Source of the DNA: Sphingomonas sp. H160509
GTDB lineage: Bacteria > Pseudomonadota > Alphaproteobacteria > Sphingomonadales > Sphingomonadaceae
Length of the DNA: 64,000 nucleotides
Assembly: GCF_024124765.2 (NCBI RefSeq)
Contig: NZ_JAMXSR020000002.1
Coordinates: 395,001 to 459,000, forward strand
Direction of reading: 5' to 3'
Positions within the stretch are counted from its first letter, which is position 1. Each line of letters begins with the position of its first letter. The notes below the pieces were generated by a model. The model saw nothing but the letters and a program-made list of their open reading frames with translations, made no database searches and had not been told where the DNA came from. Both the position numbers and the translations under genes were made by a program. Shown one piece after another: positions 20,858 through 31,339 of the stretch.

Positions 20858-23144
20858 TTAGAACCGGAACCCGGTTCGCACGCCATAGGTGCGCGGGTCT
20901 TGCAACGTCACGCCGCTATAGGCGCCCGACGACGCGCCCGACACGACGAGGCTGTTCTCGAGGTTGCGCACGAAGCCCTGCAGATACCAGCGCTCGCCCG
21001 CTGCGTTGTAGGTGAGCGACAGGTCGGTCTTGGTGAAGCTCGGCTGGCGAAACTGGTTGAGCGTCCCCAGCGCCGACAGGTAATAGCTGTCGCTCAGTCG
21101 CGTCCGCGCCGACGCCTGGATGTTCGCGCCGCTGGCGAGCGGGACGGTCTGCGTGATCCCGGCGGTCACCGTCCATTCGGGCGACCGATCGAGCTTCCTG
21201 CCGGCAAAGCTGACGGCAGGGGTCGGGAAGAAGTTCGTATACCTCGCGTTCAACCATGAGGCCGACGCATCGAAGCGCGTGTTCGGCCCGGGGTTCACCA
21301 CGGTCTCGAGCTCGACGCCGTCGACCTTCGCGTGGCCGGCGTTAGTGGTCACCTGGCAAGGGCCGCCGCAGATCGTCGAGAGCTGGCTCAACTGGATGCC
21401 CGCGAAATCATAGTGGAAGCCCGACAGGTTCACGCGCAGCACGTTGCCCGCCAGATGCGTCTTGATGCCACCCCTCATAGGAGGTGATCGTCTCCGGGTT
21501 ATAATAGAGGGCGCTTGCGCTCAGCGTACAGCCCGCTCCGGTTCCGGCTTCGCAACCATCGTTGAACCCGCCTGCCTTGTAGCCGGTCGAGACGACCGCG
21601 TAGAGCAGGCTGCGCGAGTTCAGGTCGTAGTCGACGCCACCACGATAGGTGACTTTCGAAAACGTCCTCGCCGCGTTGTTGACCGTGCTCGTATCGCGCG
21701 CGCCGGCGCAGGCGACCGCTCCGCAGATGACCGTCGCCCCGATCCGCGCCTTTTCGTCGTGCGAATAGCGGACCCCGCCGGTCACGCGAAACCGGTCGGT
21801 CAGCTTCAGCGTCGCCTGGCTGAAGCCAGCAAGCGATTCCGATTTCACATAGCGTTGCGGAAAGCCGAAGACATAGCCGGGTGCGCCGGGCGTGGCGTTG
21901 AGCAGGCCGAAAATGTAGTAATTCTGGAACCCGGTCTCGTGGAAATAATAGCCACCAGCCTGGATTGAGAGTGGTCCGAGGTCGGTCGAGAGACGCAGTT
22001 CCTGGCTGTTCTGCTTGTACGCCGCATCGTCGCGCGACGGGAATACGGTGGCACCGGTACCGGGCGTCAGGCTCAAATCCTCGCGACGCTCGAACTTCCG
22101 GTAGGATCCGAGATAGTTGAGCGTCACTCCGCCAAAGTCATAGCTGAAATCGGCCAGCACGCCGTAGACGTCGTTGTCGCGACCGAGCTTGGTCGTATAC
22201 GGCGCGACCACGGTACGCTGCGCCGTCTTCCCCGAGACCGGATTATAGACGGGGTCGACCCCGACGGTGTTGAACCCGGTGTAGAAATTGCTCGTCAGGA
22301 CGCTGTTCACGGTCTGCCCGCCGACATGCGAATAGTCGCCGATGATCAGCAGCTTGGCCGGGCCGCTCGACCAGGAGGCGGACAAGCGCCCAGACACGTT
22401 GTCGCGGAACGGGCTGAGGTCGGTACGGACTCGCGGCCCGGACTCGAGGAAGCTGTCGCGGCGATCGTAGTTGAACGCCGCGCGGACGGCGATCGAACTG
22501 GAGATCGGCACGTTGATCATGCCGGTCAGCAGGCGGCTGTCGTAATTGCCGTAGCTCGCGTCGACCGACGCTTCGAACCGGTCGACCGGATGGTTGGTGA
22601 TGACGTTGACGAGGCCGGCGGTCGTGTTGCGGCCGAACAACGTACCCTGTGGACCGCGCAGCACCTCGACGCGGGCGATGTCGTAGAAGCTCACTTCCTG
22701 CGTCTGCGGTCGCGCGATGTAGATGCCGTCGGTCATGAAAGCTGCCGACGGATCGCCCTTTTCGGTGCCATCCGAGCTTGTGATGCCGCGGATCGTGATC
22801 TGCAGGCCGTTGCCCCGATCGATCGAAAGGTTCGGCACCTGCTCGCCCAGCGTGGTCGGATTGGTGATGCCTGCCGACAACAGCGCCGTCCCGGTGATCG
22901 CGGTCAGCGCGATCGGCGTCTTGGATGCGAGGGATTCATTACGGTTGGCGGTGACGACGATATCGCCTTCGGATGCCTGCAACGCGCTGTTCGATTCCGC
23001 CTCGGTGGCGGAGGCCGGAGCTTCGCCGACCTGTTGCACGCTTTGGTCGGGAAGCGTCGACGGCGGTCCGATCTGCTGCGCTGCGACCGGTGTCGCGAAG
23101 ACCGCGAACGCGGAAACCCCACATGCCAACAAACGCTTGCTCAT
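20858..23144 (-). CDS. TonB-dependent receptor
   Basis: About 761 residues after repair. Signal peptide MSKRLLACGVSAFAVFATPVAAQ, TonB-box-like DIVVTANR, and a plug with LQITIRGITS and ARVEVLRGPQGTLFGRNTTAGLVNVITN, which is typical of the FecA/FyuA-like sphingomonad receptors. The barrel closes with TYGVRTGFRF. The frame breaks at 21471-21474 (TATGAGGGGTGG, one G too many); repaired it reads TITSYEGGIKTHLAGNVLRVNLSGFHYDF. The upstream 344-bp spacer holds its promoter. Nearby genes (two GH3 enzymes upstream, amidohydrolase remnant downstream) suggest a glycoside or aryl-glycoside ligand. Confidence 0.88.
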
Positions 23145-23488
23145 CGTTTTCCCCTCCTAATCGCTCCACCTGTCCGCCGTTCGTTTTCGAAGGGTCGGAA
23201 CGGTCGAGCGTCTCCGCCTCGTATTCTTGAGAAAGCGTGATCGACGATTAATCTCGATCAGTAAAATACAAGTTTGTGATCGATCGATACAATGCCGTTA
23301 TGCTCGTGGAGAGGTTTGGTCGGGTCTACATCGTCCGGGCGTGATCTCGTCACGAACAACGCCGATAGATCACGTTCACCGTCAGGCCTTCCAAGCAACG
23401 CTCACGCGACGTCCGAAGTGCTCGTTGGGACCTGGCCCGACGTCGATGCGGCTGGGAAAGTTTGTCCCGGCAGGCGTGTCGGCGTCGA
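23145..23488. promoter_or_regulatory. Promoter region of the TonB receptor at 23144
   Basis: 344 bp without a gene. AT-rich patches lie at 23245-23290. Two GTGATCG-type words (GTGATCGACGATTA at 23237-23250 and GTGATCGATCGATACA at 23276-23291) lie 90-150 bases upstream of the start and resemble words in two other promoter regions of this cluster. Confidence 0.35.
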
Positions 23489-25502
23489 TCATCGCCTGAG
23501 GCGCACCGCACCCATGATCCCGGCACCAACGGCATAGAGTGGCTTGGCGGAATCGTCCGGTACCGCCGGATCTTGCGCGCTGACGTCAGCCATCGACGAT
23601 GGCAGTTCGAACGGCAGCCGGCCCGACGCGCTAGCGCGCCCGGTCAGCACATCCATCAACGCGACGTCGCTCACCCCGAAATTGGCGAGCAGCACCGCGG
23701 CCTTGTCGCGAACATTGGTCAGGATCGCCGGCCGGTCGAGATAGACCGAGACGATCGTCGGGACATGCGCGCTAGCCGCCTTTAACGCCTCGTAGCCGGC
23801 GTCGCCGTTGCGGAAGTCGAGCCGGCCTTCCTTCTGACGGCTGCCGAAGAAGTTGTTCGGGTGGAGCCTCTCGCTCGGCGCTTCCAGGCGGATGATCGCG
23901 ACGTCTGCATCTTCCGGGCGGGCGACGACGGTAAAGCCCTTCGCGGCCACCGCGTCGGGTGAAAGTCCGTAGATGAAGACCCTGCGCTTGCCCGTGAGGG
24001 GGCAGGACGCCCGACCGGTTCTCGAGGAAGACCTGCGACCGGCGCTGTGCGGCGTCCGCCATGCGCTGATGCTCGGGACGCGCGGCGAAACGTTCGGCTG
24101 CGGCGGGATCGACATAGGGATCGTCGAACAGCCCCTGTTCGAACTTGGCGATCATGATCCGTCGGACGGAGTCGTCGATCCGCGCTTCCGGGATTCGACC
24201 CGCCCGCACTGCGGCGATGATCGCGGCGGGTTTGTCGACGCCGCCAAACTGGTCGAGCCCGGCGACGATGCCCTTTTCGAAGCGTTGCGCCTCGCTCAGC
24301 GTCTCGACGCCCCACGGCATCGCAATGTCTCTTACGCCTTGCGGTTTGTCGGGCGCGCGGCATCCGGGGCCGCAATCGTTGGTAATCGCCCAATCCGACA
24401 GGATGATCCCGCGATAGCCTTTCGTGCCGCGCAACAGCCCGGTCAGCAGCTGGCGGTTGAAGCCTGCGCCGACCTGTTCGAGCGGGGTGCGGTCGATCGT
24501 CACGCCCTCGAGGATCGGATAGGTCGGCATGACGCCTGCGACGTTCGCCTTAAACGCGCCGTCGAACGCGGCGACGTGCTCGGCGAAACTGCGATCGTCC
24601 AGGCGTGCGATGCGGCCATAATAGTTATGCGCGTCGAACCCGTTCGGCTCCGCGCCATACCCGACCCAGTGCTTGACGATCGCCATCACGCCGTCGCGCG
24701 CGACACCGTTCGGGCCGTGTTGGAAACCCTCGACATAGGCCGCGACGAGAGGCGAGACGAGTGCCGGGTTGGACCCGAACGTGCCCGTCATCCGCGACCA
24801 GCGCGGTTCGGTGGCAAGGTCGGCCTGCGGTGACAGCGCCTCGTGGATGCCTACCGCACGATATTCCTGCCGCGCGATATCCGCGAACGCGCGCACGACC
24901 CCGGGATCGCCGATCGCGCCGAAGCCGAGCGGATCGGGCCATTGCGAAAAGCCCTTCGATTGCGCGCTGGCGCCCAGCACATATTGGAAATGGTTGCGCG
25001 GATCGGTGCTGATCGTCACCGGAATGCCGAGCCGCGAGTCCTCGCCGAGCAACTGGACCGCGTTGTTCGCTTCGGCGAAACGGCGCGGGGGCAACGCCAG
25101 CCGGGTGATGAAGCTGGTTATACCGCGCTGCCCGATCATCTCACCAACGCGCGCCAAGTCATAGCCTTCGGCGGAGACACCGATCGCCGTATTGGCGCCG
25201 CTGCCCGCGCCCGGCAGCGACGCGTGCATCATCGTGCCCGCCTTTTCCTCCAGCGTCATGCGACGGAGCAGATCGTCGGTCCTCCGCTCGGGCGAAAGTC
25301 GCCAATCCTCGTACGGATCGAGCCGTCCGTTACGATCGAGGTCACGATACTGCCTGCCCTCGACCGTCAGCATCGTACCCTTGCGGCTCTTCACCTGCGG
25401 ATCGGCGGCCGCCGGTTGGGCCAGCAAGGCGACCGCCGGAAGCGCCGCGCCGATCAACCAGCGCCACGACGGCGACGACGGCGTCGACGACCGCACGGTC
25501 AT
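23489..25502 (-). CDS. GH3 glycoside hydrolase, exported, without Fn3-like domain
   Basis: About 670 residues after repair. The signal region has WRWLIGAALPAVALLAQPAAA. Then come DLDRNGRLDPYEDWRL, LLGEDSRLGIPVTISTDPRNHF, KHWVGYGAEPNGFDAHNYYGR and the nucleophile region GIILSDWAITNDCGPGC. The C-terminal sandwich ends at MGAVRLRR, with no Fn3-like tail, unlike the two other GH3 proteins here. The frame breaks at 23998-24002 (CTGCCCCCTCACG, one C too many); repaired it reads RSGVLPLTGKRRVFIYGLSPD. The ATG overlaps the preceding GH3 stop (ATGA), so both are made from one mRNA. It probably acts on a beta-glucoside in sequence with its neighbour. Confidence 0.87.
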
Positions 25503-27768
25503 GGCTTGATGGCCTGCGCCGCCACTTGCATCGTGCCCGACAGGACCGCGTCGCCCGCCTGGCGCCCGACCGTGATCGGCACGGCACCGGCCGCGACCGA
25601 CCAGCCGGGCCGTGCCGTGTCGTAGCGCGCGATCAGACGCGGATCGATCGTCACGCTGACCTGCTTGGTCTCGCCGGGTTGCAGCATGACGCGCTGAAAT
25701 CCGACCAGCCGGCGCATCTGCCCGGCGGGCGCTGCATAGACCTGCGGCACGTCCGCGCCCGCGCGCTTGCCGGTGTTGGTGACCGAGAAGCTGATCACGT
25801 CGCCAACCACCTTGAGGTCGCGATAGCCGAACTTCGTGTACGACAGGCCATGACCGAACGCGAAGAGCGGGGCGGCTCCCTTGCGCTGATACCAGCGATA
25901 GCCGACGTCCGCGCCCCTCGGGATACTCGACCGGGAACGAGGGTACGCCACCGGTCAGGTCGACCGTGCTGAGATCGAGCGTCGTCGCCTTGGGCTTGGC
26001 GGCGTTGCGCGCCTCCGCTGCCTTCACGAGCGTCAGGCCGGGGATCGTCGGTCGCGGCGCCTGCGCGGCGTTGGCGGGGAACGTGACGGGCAGGCGGCCC
26101 GACGGGTTCACGTCGCCGACCAGGATCGACGCGATCGCCTCGCCGCCCTTCTGGCCGGGATACCACGCTTCCAGGATCGCGCCGACGCGACCTGCCCATG
26201 GCATCGTCACGGGGCCGCCGGTCTCCAGCACCACCACGGTCTTCGCATTGGCGGCGGCGACCGCGTCGATCAGCGCGTTCTGCGTCCCCGGCAGGTCGAG
26301 AGTCTCGACGTCCTGCGCTTCGGTGCGCCACTGCTCGCCGAACACGATCGCGATATCGGCCGCGCGTGCGGCGGCGGCGGCGGCCCTGACGTCGTTGCCG
26401 TCGAGATAGGTCACCTGAGCCTGAGGCAGGCGCGCCTTGATCGCCGCGAGCGGCGACGATGCGTGATAGGTAATCTTGATGAAGCTGCTGAGGGGCCCGC
26501 CGCCGGGCATCGGCAGCTCGAGCGGCACGCCGCCGACCGAGCGGACCTGCGACGATCCGCCGCCCGACAGTACACCGACATCGGCGTGGCCGCCGATCAC
26601 GACGATCGTCTTGGCGGTCGCGGCCAGCGGCAACAGGTCGCGGTCGTTCTTCAGCAGGACGATCCCCGCCTCGGCCGTCGCCTGCGCGACCTTCGCGTTG
26701 GCGGCGTAGTCGATCGGCTGCGGCGTTGTCGGGGTCGGGCGATCTACCAGCTCATGCGCGATCATCGTCCGCAGGATCCGGCGGACCATGTTGTCCAGCC
26801 GCACAGCCGGGACGGTGCCGGCGGCGACCGCGGCCTTCAGCGGCGCACCGAAGAACACCTGCTTGTCGAGTTCCTGGCCCGATTCCTGATCGAGTCCTGC
26901 GGTTGCCGCCTTGACGGTCGAGTGCACCGCGCCCCAGTCCGACATTACCCAGCCCGTATAGCCCCAGTCCTTCTTCAGGACGGTATTCAGCAGGAAGTCG
27001 TTTTCGCAGGCATAATGCCCGTTTACCTGGTTGTAGCCGCACATCACCGAACCGGGTTTGCCCGCCTCGATCGCCATCTCGAATGCCAGCAGGTCGCTCT
27101 CGCGCATCGGCGCTTCGGCCATCTGCGCGTCGAGCACGTTGCGGCCGCTCTCCTGCGCGTTCAGCGCGTAGTGCTTGATCGTCGAGACGATGCCGTTCGA
27201 TTGGATGCCCTTGATCGCCGCGCCTGCCATCACGCCGGTCAGCAGCACGTCCTCGCTCAGATATTCGAAATTGCGGCCGTTCCACGGATCGCGGACCAGG
27301 TTGGCGCCGCCCGCCAGCAGCACGTTGAAGCCCTTTGCGCGGGATTCGCCGCCGATCATGCGCCCACCGGCCTCGGCGATGGTCGGATCGAAGGTGGACG
27401 CGGTCAACAGGCTGCCGGGCAGGGGCGGTCGCGACATCGCCCTTGCGCATCTCGCCGCCGTTCGCGACGCCGAGACTCGCGTCGCTCTCGTACAGATCGG
27501 GAATACCGAGCCGCGGAACACCCGGAACATGCCCCGCGCCCGTCCGCGTCTCGTGCGGATTGTCCCTCTTCAGCGCCGATCCGAACGTCCCGTTGACCAT
27601 CGCAATTTTCTCGTCGAGCGTCATCTGCGCGAGGATCTCAGCGGCTCGTTCGTCGGGGGTACGGCTTGCATCCATCGACGCCTTTGCCGGGGCGGTCTGC
27701 GCCGCCATGGGTGCGCTCGTCATGAGCGCCGCTACAGCCACGCTGGCCCGCCACATCGTTCTCGTCAT
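25499..27768 (-). CDS. GH3 beta-glucosidase, exported, with Fn3-like domain
   Basis: About 755 residues after repair. The ATG at 27768 follows GGGAGAGG and starts a signal peptide (MTRTMWRASVAVAALMTSAPMAAQ). The GH3 nucleophile is in GWVMSDWGAVHS; TIVVIGGHADVGVLSGGGSS marks the sandwich domain and FAFGHGLSYTKFGY the Fn3-like domain. Frame breaks: 27422-27425 (ACCGCCCCTGCC) and 25914-25917 (GCGCCCCTCGGG), each with one base too many. The repaired joins are GDVATALPGSLLTAS and VEYPEGADVGYRWYQ. Without repair, the middle of this gene appears fused to the next GH3. It is divergent from the LysR gene, which probably controls it. Confidence 0.88.
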
Positions 27769-27901
27769 ATGCCTCTCCCGCTTTTTTCTCGCTTGCACAC
27801 TTATCGAAGGCGCGCGATGATTTAAGAAATAGAGATTACGCATAGATCAATTCGTATTTGTGATTGCTCGCGACCAACGCCGTATCGATGAAGAGGTCAG
27901 C
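27769..27901. promoter_or_regulatory. Divergent GH3/LysR promoter region
   Basis: 133 bp between the GH3 start (27768) and the LysR start (27902). It contains AT-rich stretches (TTTAAGAAATAGAGATTACGC) and GTGATTGCTCGCGACC at 27860-27875, which resembles words in two other promoters of this region. LysR proteins typically bind their own divergent promoter. Confidence 0.45.
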
Positions 27902-28816
27902 ATGTCGAAGTCCCCCAGCATGTCTAGCCTTCGCCTGTTCATGCAGATCGCGCATAATCTGAGCTTCAGCGAGACCGCGCGAATGACGAACGTCTCGCAA
28001 CCTGCGCTCAGCCGTACGATCCGCCTGCTCGAAGAGACGCTGGACGTTCGCCTGTTCGACCGGAATTCTCGCAACGTCACCTTGACGACGGCGGGGGAGA
28101 CTCTTCTGCCGATCGTCGAGCGTCTAACCGCAGACTTCGACCACGCCTTTACCTCGGTGCGTCAAAATTTCGCTGGAGAGCGAGGCCGCGTGGTCGTCGG
28201 TGCGCTGCCGTCGGTCGCGGCGGGGGCACTCCCTGGTATGATCGCGGGTTTCCAGGCAATTTACCCGTTGGTCGAGATCATCCTGCACGATCATCTCTCG
28301 GGTACGCTCTATCAGGAAATGCAGGATCGACAGATCGATCTCGCCATCACGACGCCGCCCGACGAGGACAATTTCCAGTTCGAACCGTTACTCGAAGACG
28401 ATTACGTGCTGGTCTGCCGTACCGGCCATGCGGTCGATCTGCCCGGTACGGCCGACTGGTCGATCTTCGCGGAAAATCCGTTCATCGCGATGGCAGCGCG
28501 GAGCAGCGTGCGTGCCCTGACCGATACGGCCTTCATCAAGGCGGCCGTCAGCGTGAAGCCACTGTACGAATGTACGCAACTGGCGACGATGGGCGGGTTG
28601 CTCGCGGCCGGTCTCGGGATCAGCGCGCTACCCCAATCGACGCTCGCCATGCTGGGGCAGGTTACGCTTGTCTCCCGTCCGCTGACGGCTCCTATGATCA
28701 GCCGGACGATCGGCATGGCGTGGCTCGCCGATCGCACTTTGCCACCAGCCGCGTCGGCATTCCTCCAGCATGTTCTGGCCCGTTGGCCACGTCTCGCGGT
28801 GAGTTTGGCTAGTTAA
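27902..28816 (+). CDS. LysR family transcriptional regulator
   Basis: A 304-residue regulator. The N-terminal winged HTH is clear (SLRLFMQIAHNLSFSETAR, SQPALSRTIRLLEETLDVRLFDR), and the effector domain starts near GRVVVGALPSVAAGALPGMI. The ATG at 27902 has GAAGAGG five bases upstream; the open frame extends 14 codons further, but without a ribosome site. It is transcribed away from the GH3 pair and is the only regulator in the 13-29 kb glycoside region, so control of the GH3 enzymes and possibly both TonB receptors is likely (inference). The ligand is unknown. Confidence 0.88.
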   Translation: MSKSPSMSSLRLFMQIAHNLSFSETARMTNVSQPALSRTIRLLEETLDVRLFDRNSRNVTLTTAGETLLPIVERLTADFDHAFTSVRQNFAGERGRVVVGALPSVAAGALPGMIAGFQAIYPLVEIILHDHLSGTLYQEMQDRQIDLAITTPPDEDNFQFEPLLEDDYVLVCRTGHAVDLPGTADWSIFAENPFIAMAARSSVRALTDTAFIKAAVSVKPLYECTQLATMGGLLAAGLGISALPQSTLAMLGQVTLVSRPLTAPMISRTIGMAWLADRTLPPAASAFLQHVLARWPRLAVSLAS

Positions 28817-28969
28817 CGATTCAAAGAACTGATCCGGCGAATAGCGGATGCCAGTAGAATACTCTGTGAGTCCGTCGTGCATTCTGCCTCGTCGCGCGTC
28901 CTCGTCTAATTATAGTTTGGAGGCCGCCTTGCTTGACAACAGTTTCGCTGGCGATCCGCCGAACGAGCG

Positions 28970-29330
28970 TCAGAAGTTAACCGACGAAGCAGGGGTGACG
29001 AAATATCCGCTTCTGGGTCCAAACCCCCGAGGCGAGGAACCCGACCGATCGGCGGTCTCGTCGTCGGCAATCATCGCAGCAGCATTGGCCTCAAACGCAA
29101 AGTATCCAAGCTTTTTCGTCAACCGTTATCCCACGCGGTCCCAGTTTGGCAGCAAGCGAGCGGGTCAGCGCTTCGAGCCAACCCTTGGAGGCGGCACTGG
29201 AAGCGTCACCGCTCGCACGAGATCAAATAGCGCGACATGGTTCACTTCAAGCGGCGGTCGGGAGGCGGACGGTCGCGTTCCGCGAGCGGTCGGCGATCGC
29301 GCCAGATTTGGCAGACGATCTAGACGCGCA
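28970..29330 (-). pseudogene. Short-chain dehydrogenase (SDR) remnant
   Basis: Fragments of an SDR appear in different frames on the minus strand. LEVNHVALFDLVRA (about 29225-29270) matches the helix before the active site. SAASKGWLEALTRSLAAKLGPRGITV (about 29121-29200) matches the YxxxK region and the following helix, with the catalytic Tyr gone. FEANAAAMIADD (about 29065-29095) matches the substrate loop. Stops and frame changes lie between them, and no Rossmann start is visible. The fragment order is right for one decayed gene. The rest of 28817-29381 holds nothing else I recognise. Confidence 0.55.
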
Positions 29331-29381
29331 CGCCAGGAATGGCGCGACGCCGACCTTCGGGGATACTGTCACCGCACCCGA

Positions 29382-30176
29382 TTACTTCGGCTTCATGAAC
29401 TTCAGTGTCATTCGGTCGCTCTCGCCAATGGCAGCGTATCGCGCGCGATCGTGATCACCGTCCGCGAAGCCCGGCGGCAGTGTCACACACCCCTTGGGGT
29501 AGTCGTGCGTATCCTTGGGATTGGAATTGATCGCGCTCTCGCCGGCGAGTCTGAAGCCGGCTTTGGTCGCATAGGCGAGGACGGACGAACGCTTCATGTA
29601 ACCGCTGCGCGCCTCCTCGATCGTACCGGACGCCTCGGGCAAGTGATGCTCGACGACGCCCAGCGTGCCGCCCGGTTTCAGCATTGCGAACATCTGATCG
29701 AAGGCCGCTTGCGTCCGGTCGGTCGCACCGAAGCGCCAATTATGGACGTTGCGGAAGGTCAGGACGACGTCCGCGCTGCCCGCTGGCACCGAGGTCGCGC
29801 CCGGTCCGGCCGGGAATGTCGCAAATCTCACGGAGCCGTACGCAGACGGCGCTGCGGACTGTTTGGCCTTGACGGCAGCAAGCCCTTTGTCGTCCGGCCC
29901 GGCCGCATACAGCGTCCCATGCCCTGCCAAATACGGACCGAGGATTTCCGTGTACCACCCCCCGCTCGGCCAAATTTCGACCACGGTGTCCGTGGGTTTC
30001 ACCCCGAAGAAGCGCAGCGTCTCGACAGGGTGGCGATAGCGATCGCGCGCAACGTTGGCAGGTGAGCGCGTTGACGCCTTTACCGCTGCCATCAGGGCAG
30101 GCGACGATGCCGGCCGAGCGGCAGCGACGGAGCCGGCGGTAAGCACCAAGGCGAGGAGGGCAGGGCCAGAACGCAT
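29382..30176 (-). CDS. Exported class I SAM-dependent methyltransferase-like protein
   Basis: A 264-residue protein with a signal peptide (LLALVLTAGSVAAARPASS). It belongs to the group of predicted methyltransferases with N-terminal signals (COG4798 type). The SAM-binding motif I is altered (VVEIWPSGGWYTEIL), motif II-like DVVLTFRNVHNW is present, and the post-motif segment is FAMLKPGGTLGVVEHH. The family is common in alphaproteobacteria and of unknown substrate; periplasmic location makes a SAM-dependent reaction puzzling. Monocistronic. The 30177-30388 region after it has no gene. Confidence 0.8.
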   Translation of the reverse strand: MRSGPALLALVLTAGSVAAARPASSPALMAAVKASTRSPANVARDRYRHPVETLRFFGVKPTDTVVEIWPSGGWYTEILGPYLAGHGTLYAAGPDDKGLAAVKAKQSAAPSAYGSVRFATFPAGPGATSVPAGSADVVLTFRNVHNWRFGATDRTQAAFDQMFAMLKPGGTLGVVEHHLPEASGTIEEARSGYMKRSSVLAYATKAGFRLAGESAINSNPKDTHDYPKGCVTLPPGFADGDHDRARYAAIGESDRMTLKFMKPK

Positions 30177-30388
30177 AACGTACCTTTCGCGAGGGAGGTG
30201 CAGTGTTACCCGATCACGGCGCGCAACAGAAGTCCGCTATCTGGTACCCTCAAGATGATACGCAGGCATTTCTCGCGTAGTGCGCGAGGGCGACAAGTGT
30301 GTTTAATCATAGCAATAGGCCATTACCAGGCTTCAAATAGTAATGCTTGAGCGGCCAAACGGGGCGGCTCGAAATGCACTCTGAATGA

Positions 30389-31037
30389 CTAGTTATGGGT
30401 CGTCGTTGTCGATAGGGCGGCTGCCAGACTTCGATATGAAGCCATAACTGCCATGCAAAAAGACGTACGCCACGTCGTTGCCCCCGGATCGGGTAGTACA
30501 ATCAGGTAGTACAATTTGGGCAAACGCCTGACCGATCGGCAGATTGCGCCTCGCGAATACCGCAAGGAGGACGGCGCCGCCAAACAGAGGCAACGTGAGA
30601 CGGTCGTGGTCGCGCGAACGTGGCTGGAGGGCCGCCCGGGACGCTAACGGATCGTCGACAGCCGCGCGGCATCCTGCAACGGCGCAACGACGGGTCGACA
30701 TCGCGTTCCAGCCGAGCCGGCGCATCCCGGCGAGCGCATCGTCGAACCCGTGGCGCGGCAGGAGTGCGGCAAGCGCGACGGCCATCCAGAACAGAACCCA
30801 GCCGAGGAAGCTTGGATCGTCGACCAAAACCATCGCCAATCCGGCAGCGGCAATCAGCGCCAGTCGCGCCGATCCATCATGCCAGATCGCCCGTCGCGTC
30901 AGCAACAGGGCGGTGATCCAGGCGAACGCGAACCCACCCACAACCGCGCCGTTGCCGTCGTCGATCAATATCTCCGCCAGGACGATCAGCGCCAAGGCAG
31001 CGCCGATCTTGGCCATCAGTCTTCCATTGCGGTTCAT
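30389..31037 (-). pseudogene. DUF4173-type membrane protein, degenerate and shortened
   Basis: The N-terminus is a good DUF4173 match: MAKIGAALALIVLAEILIDD, GGFAFAWITALLLTRRAIWHD, VLVDDPSFLGWVLFWMAVALAALLPR and FDDALAGMRRLGWNA. After about residue 115 the family-like segments switch frame (RPVVAPLQDAARL), return (RLTLPLFGGAVLLAVFARRNLPIGQAFAQIVLPD), and are then shifted by a 13-base tandem duplication at 30490-30515. Undoing the duplication restores LPDPGATTWRTSF, ending at 30389. Full-length family members are about twice as long, so most of the C-terminal half is missing. Function of the family is unknown. Confidence 0.6.
30490..30515. repeat. 13-base tandem duplication inside the DUF4173 remnant
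   Basis: CGGGTAGTACAAT (30490-30502) is followed directly by CAGGTAGTACAAT (30503-30515), identical at 12 of 13 positions. Since 13 is not a multiple of three, it shifts the frame of the overlapping gene. Confidence 0.8.
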
Positions 31038-31339
31038 CTTCGCACTCCCCGATTGTCGAGGATCGGCTTTGCCGCGGTCCCGTGAGCGTCGGATCGCGAG
31101 GTCCGTGTGCGGTCCGTTCGCTTGTCGTGCAGATCCTGTGCAGAGGATGAATCCAAACCCGGTCGGTTTCCCTCAACCTGCGTTGCGAATGCCTCGGCGC
31201 GAGGGTAGCCTCGCTCCGGGGAGTATCGACACATGGCGTGCAAAGACCGGATCGGCCGGCGTTTCGTAACGAAGCGTTGTCGTCTGTCCGTTACCCGTTC
31301 GCCGATGCAGAACCAGAGTTCTCACCAGCGCTACGGCCG

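Noticed and set aside
13440..25920. Programmed ribosomal frameshifting at the repeated GCGCCCCTCG sites in GH3 genes
   Set aside because: The same kind of break occurs in unrelated genes of every function, with no downstream structure or slippery heptamer, so an error of sequence consensus is much simpler.
23772..27530. One 1252-codon protein fusing two GH3 enzymes
   Set aside because: The apparent fusion arises because a frameshift puts the end of the first gene out of frame. The repaired first gene ends at 25499, overlapping the ATG of the next gene at 25502, which has its own signal peptide.
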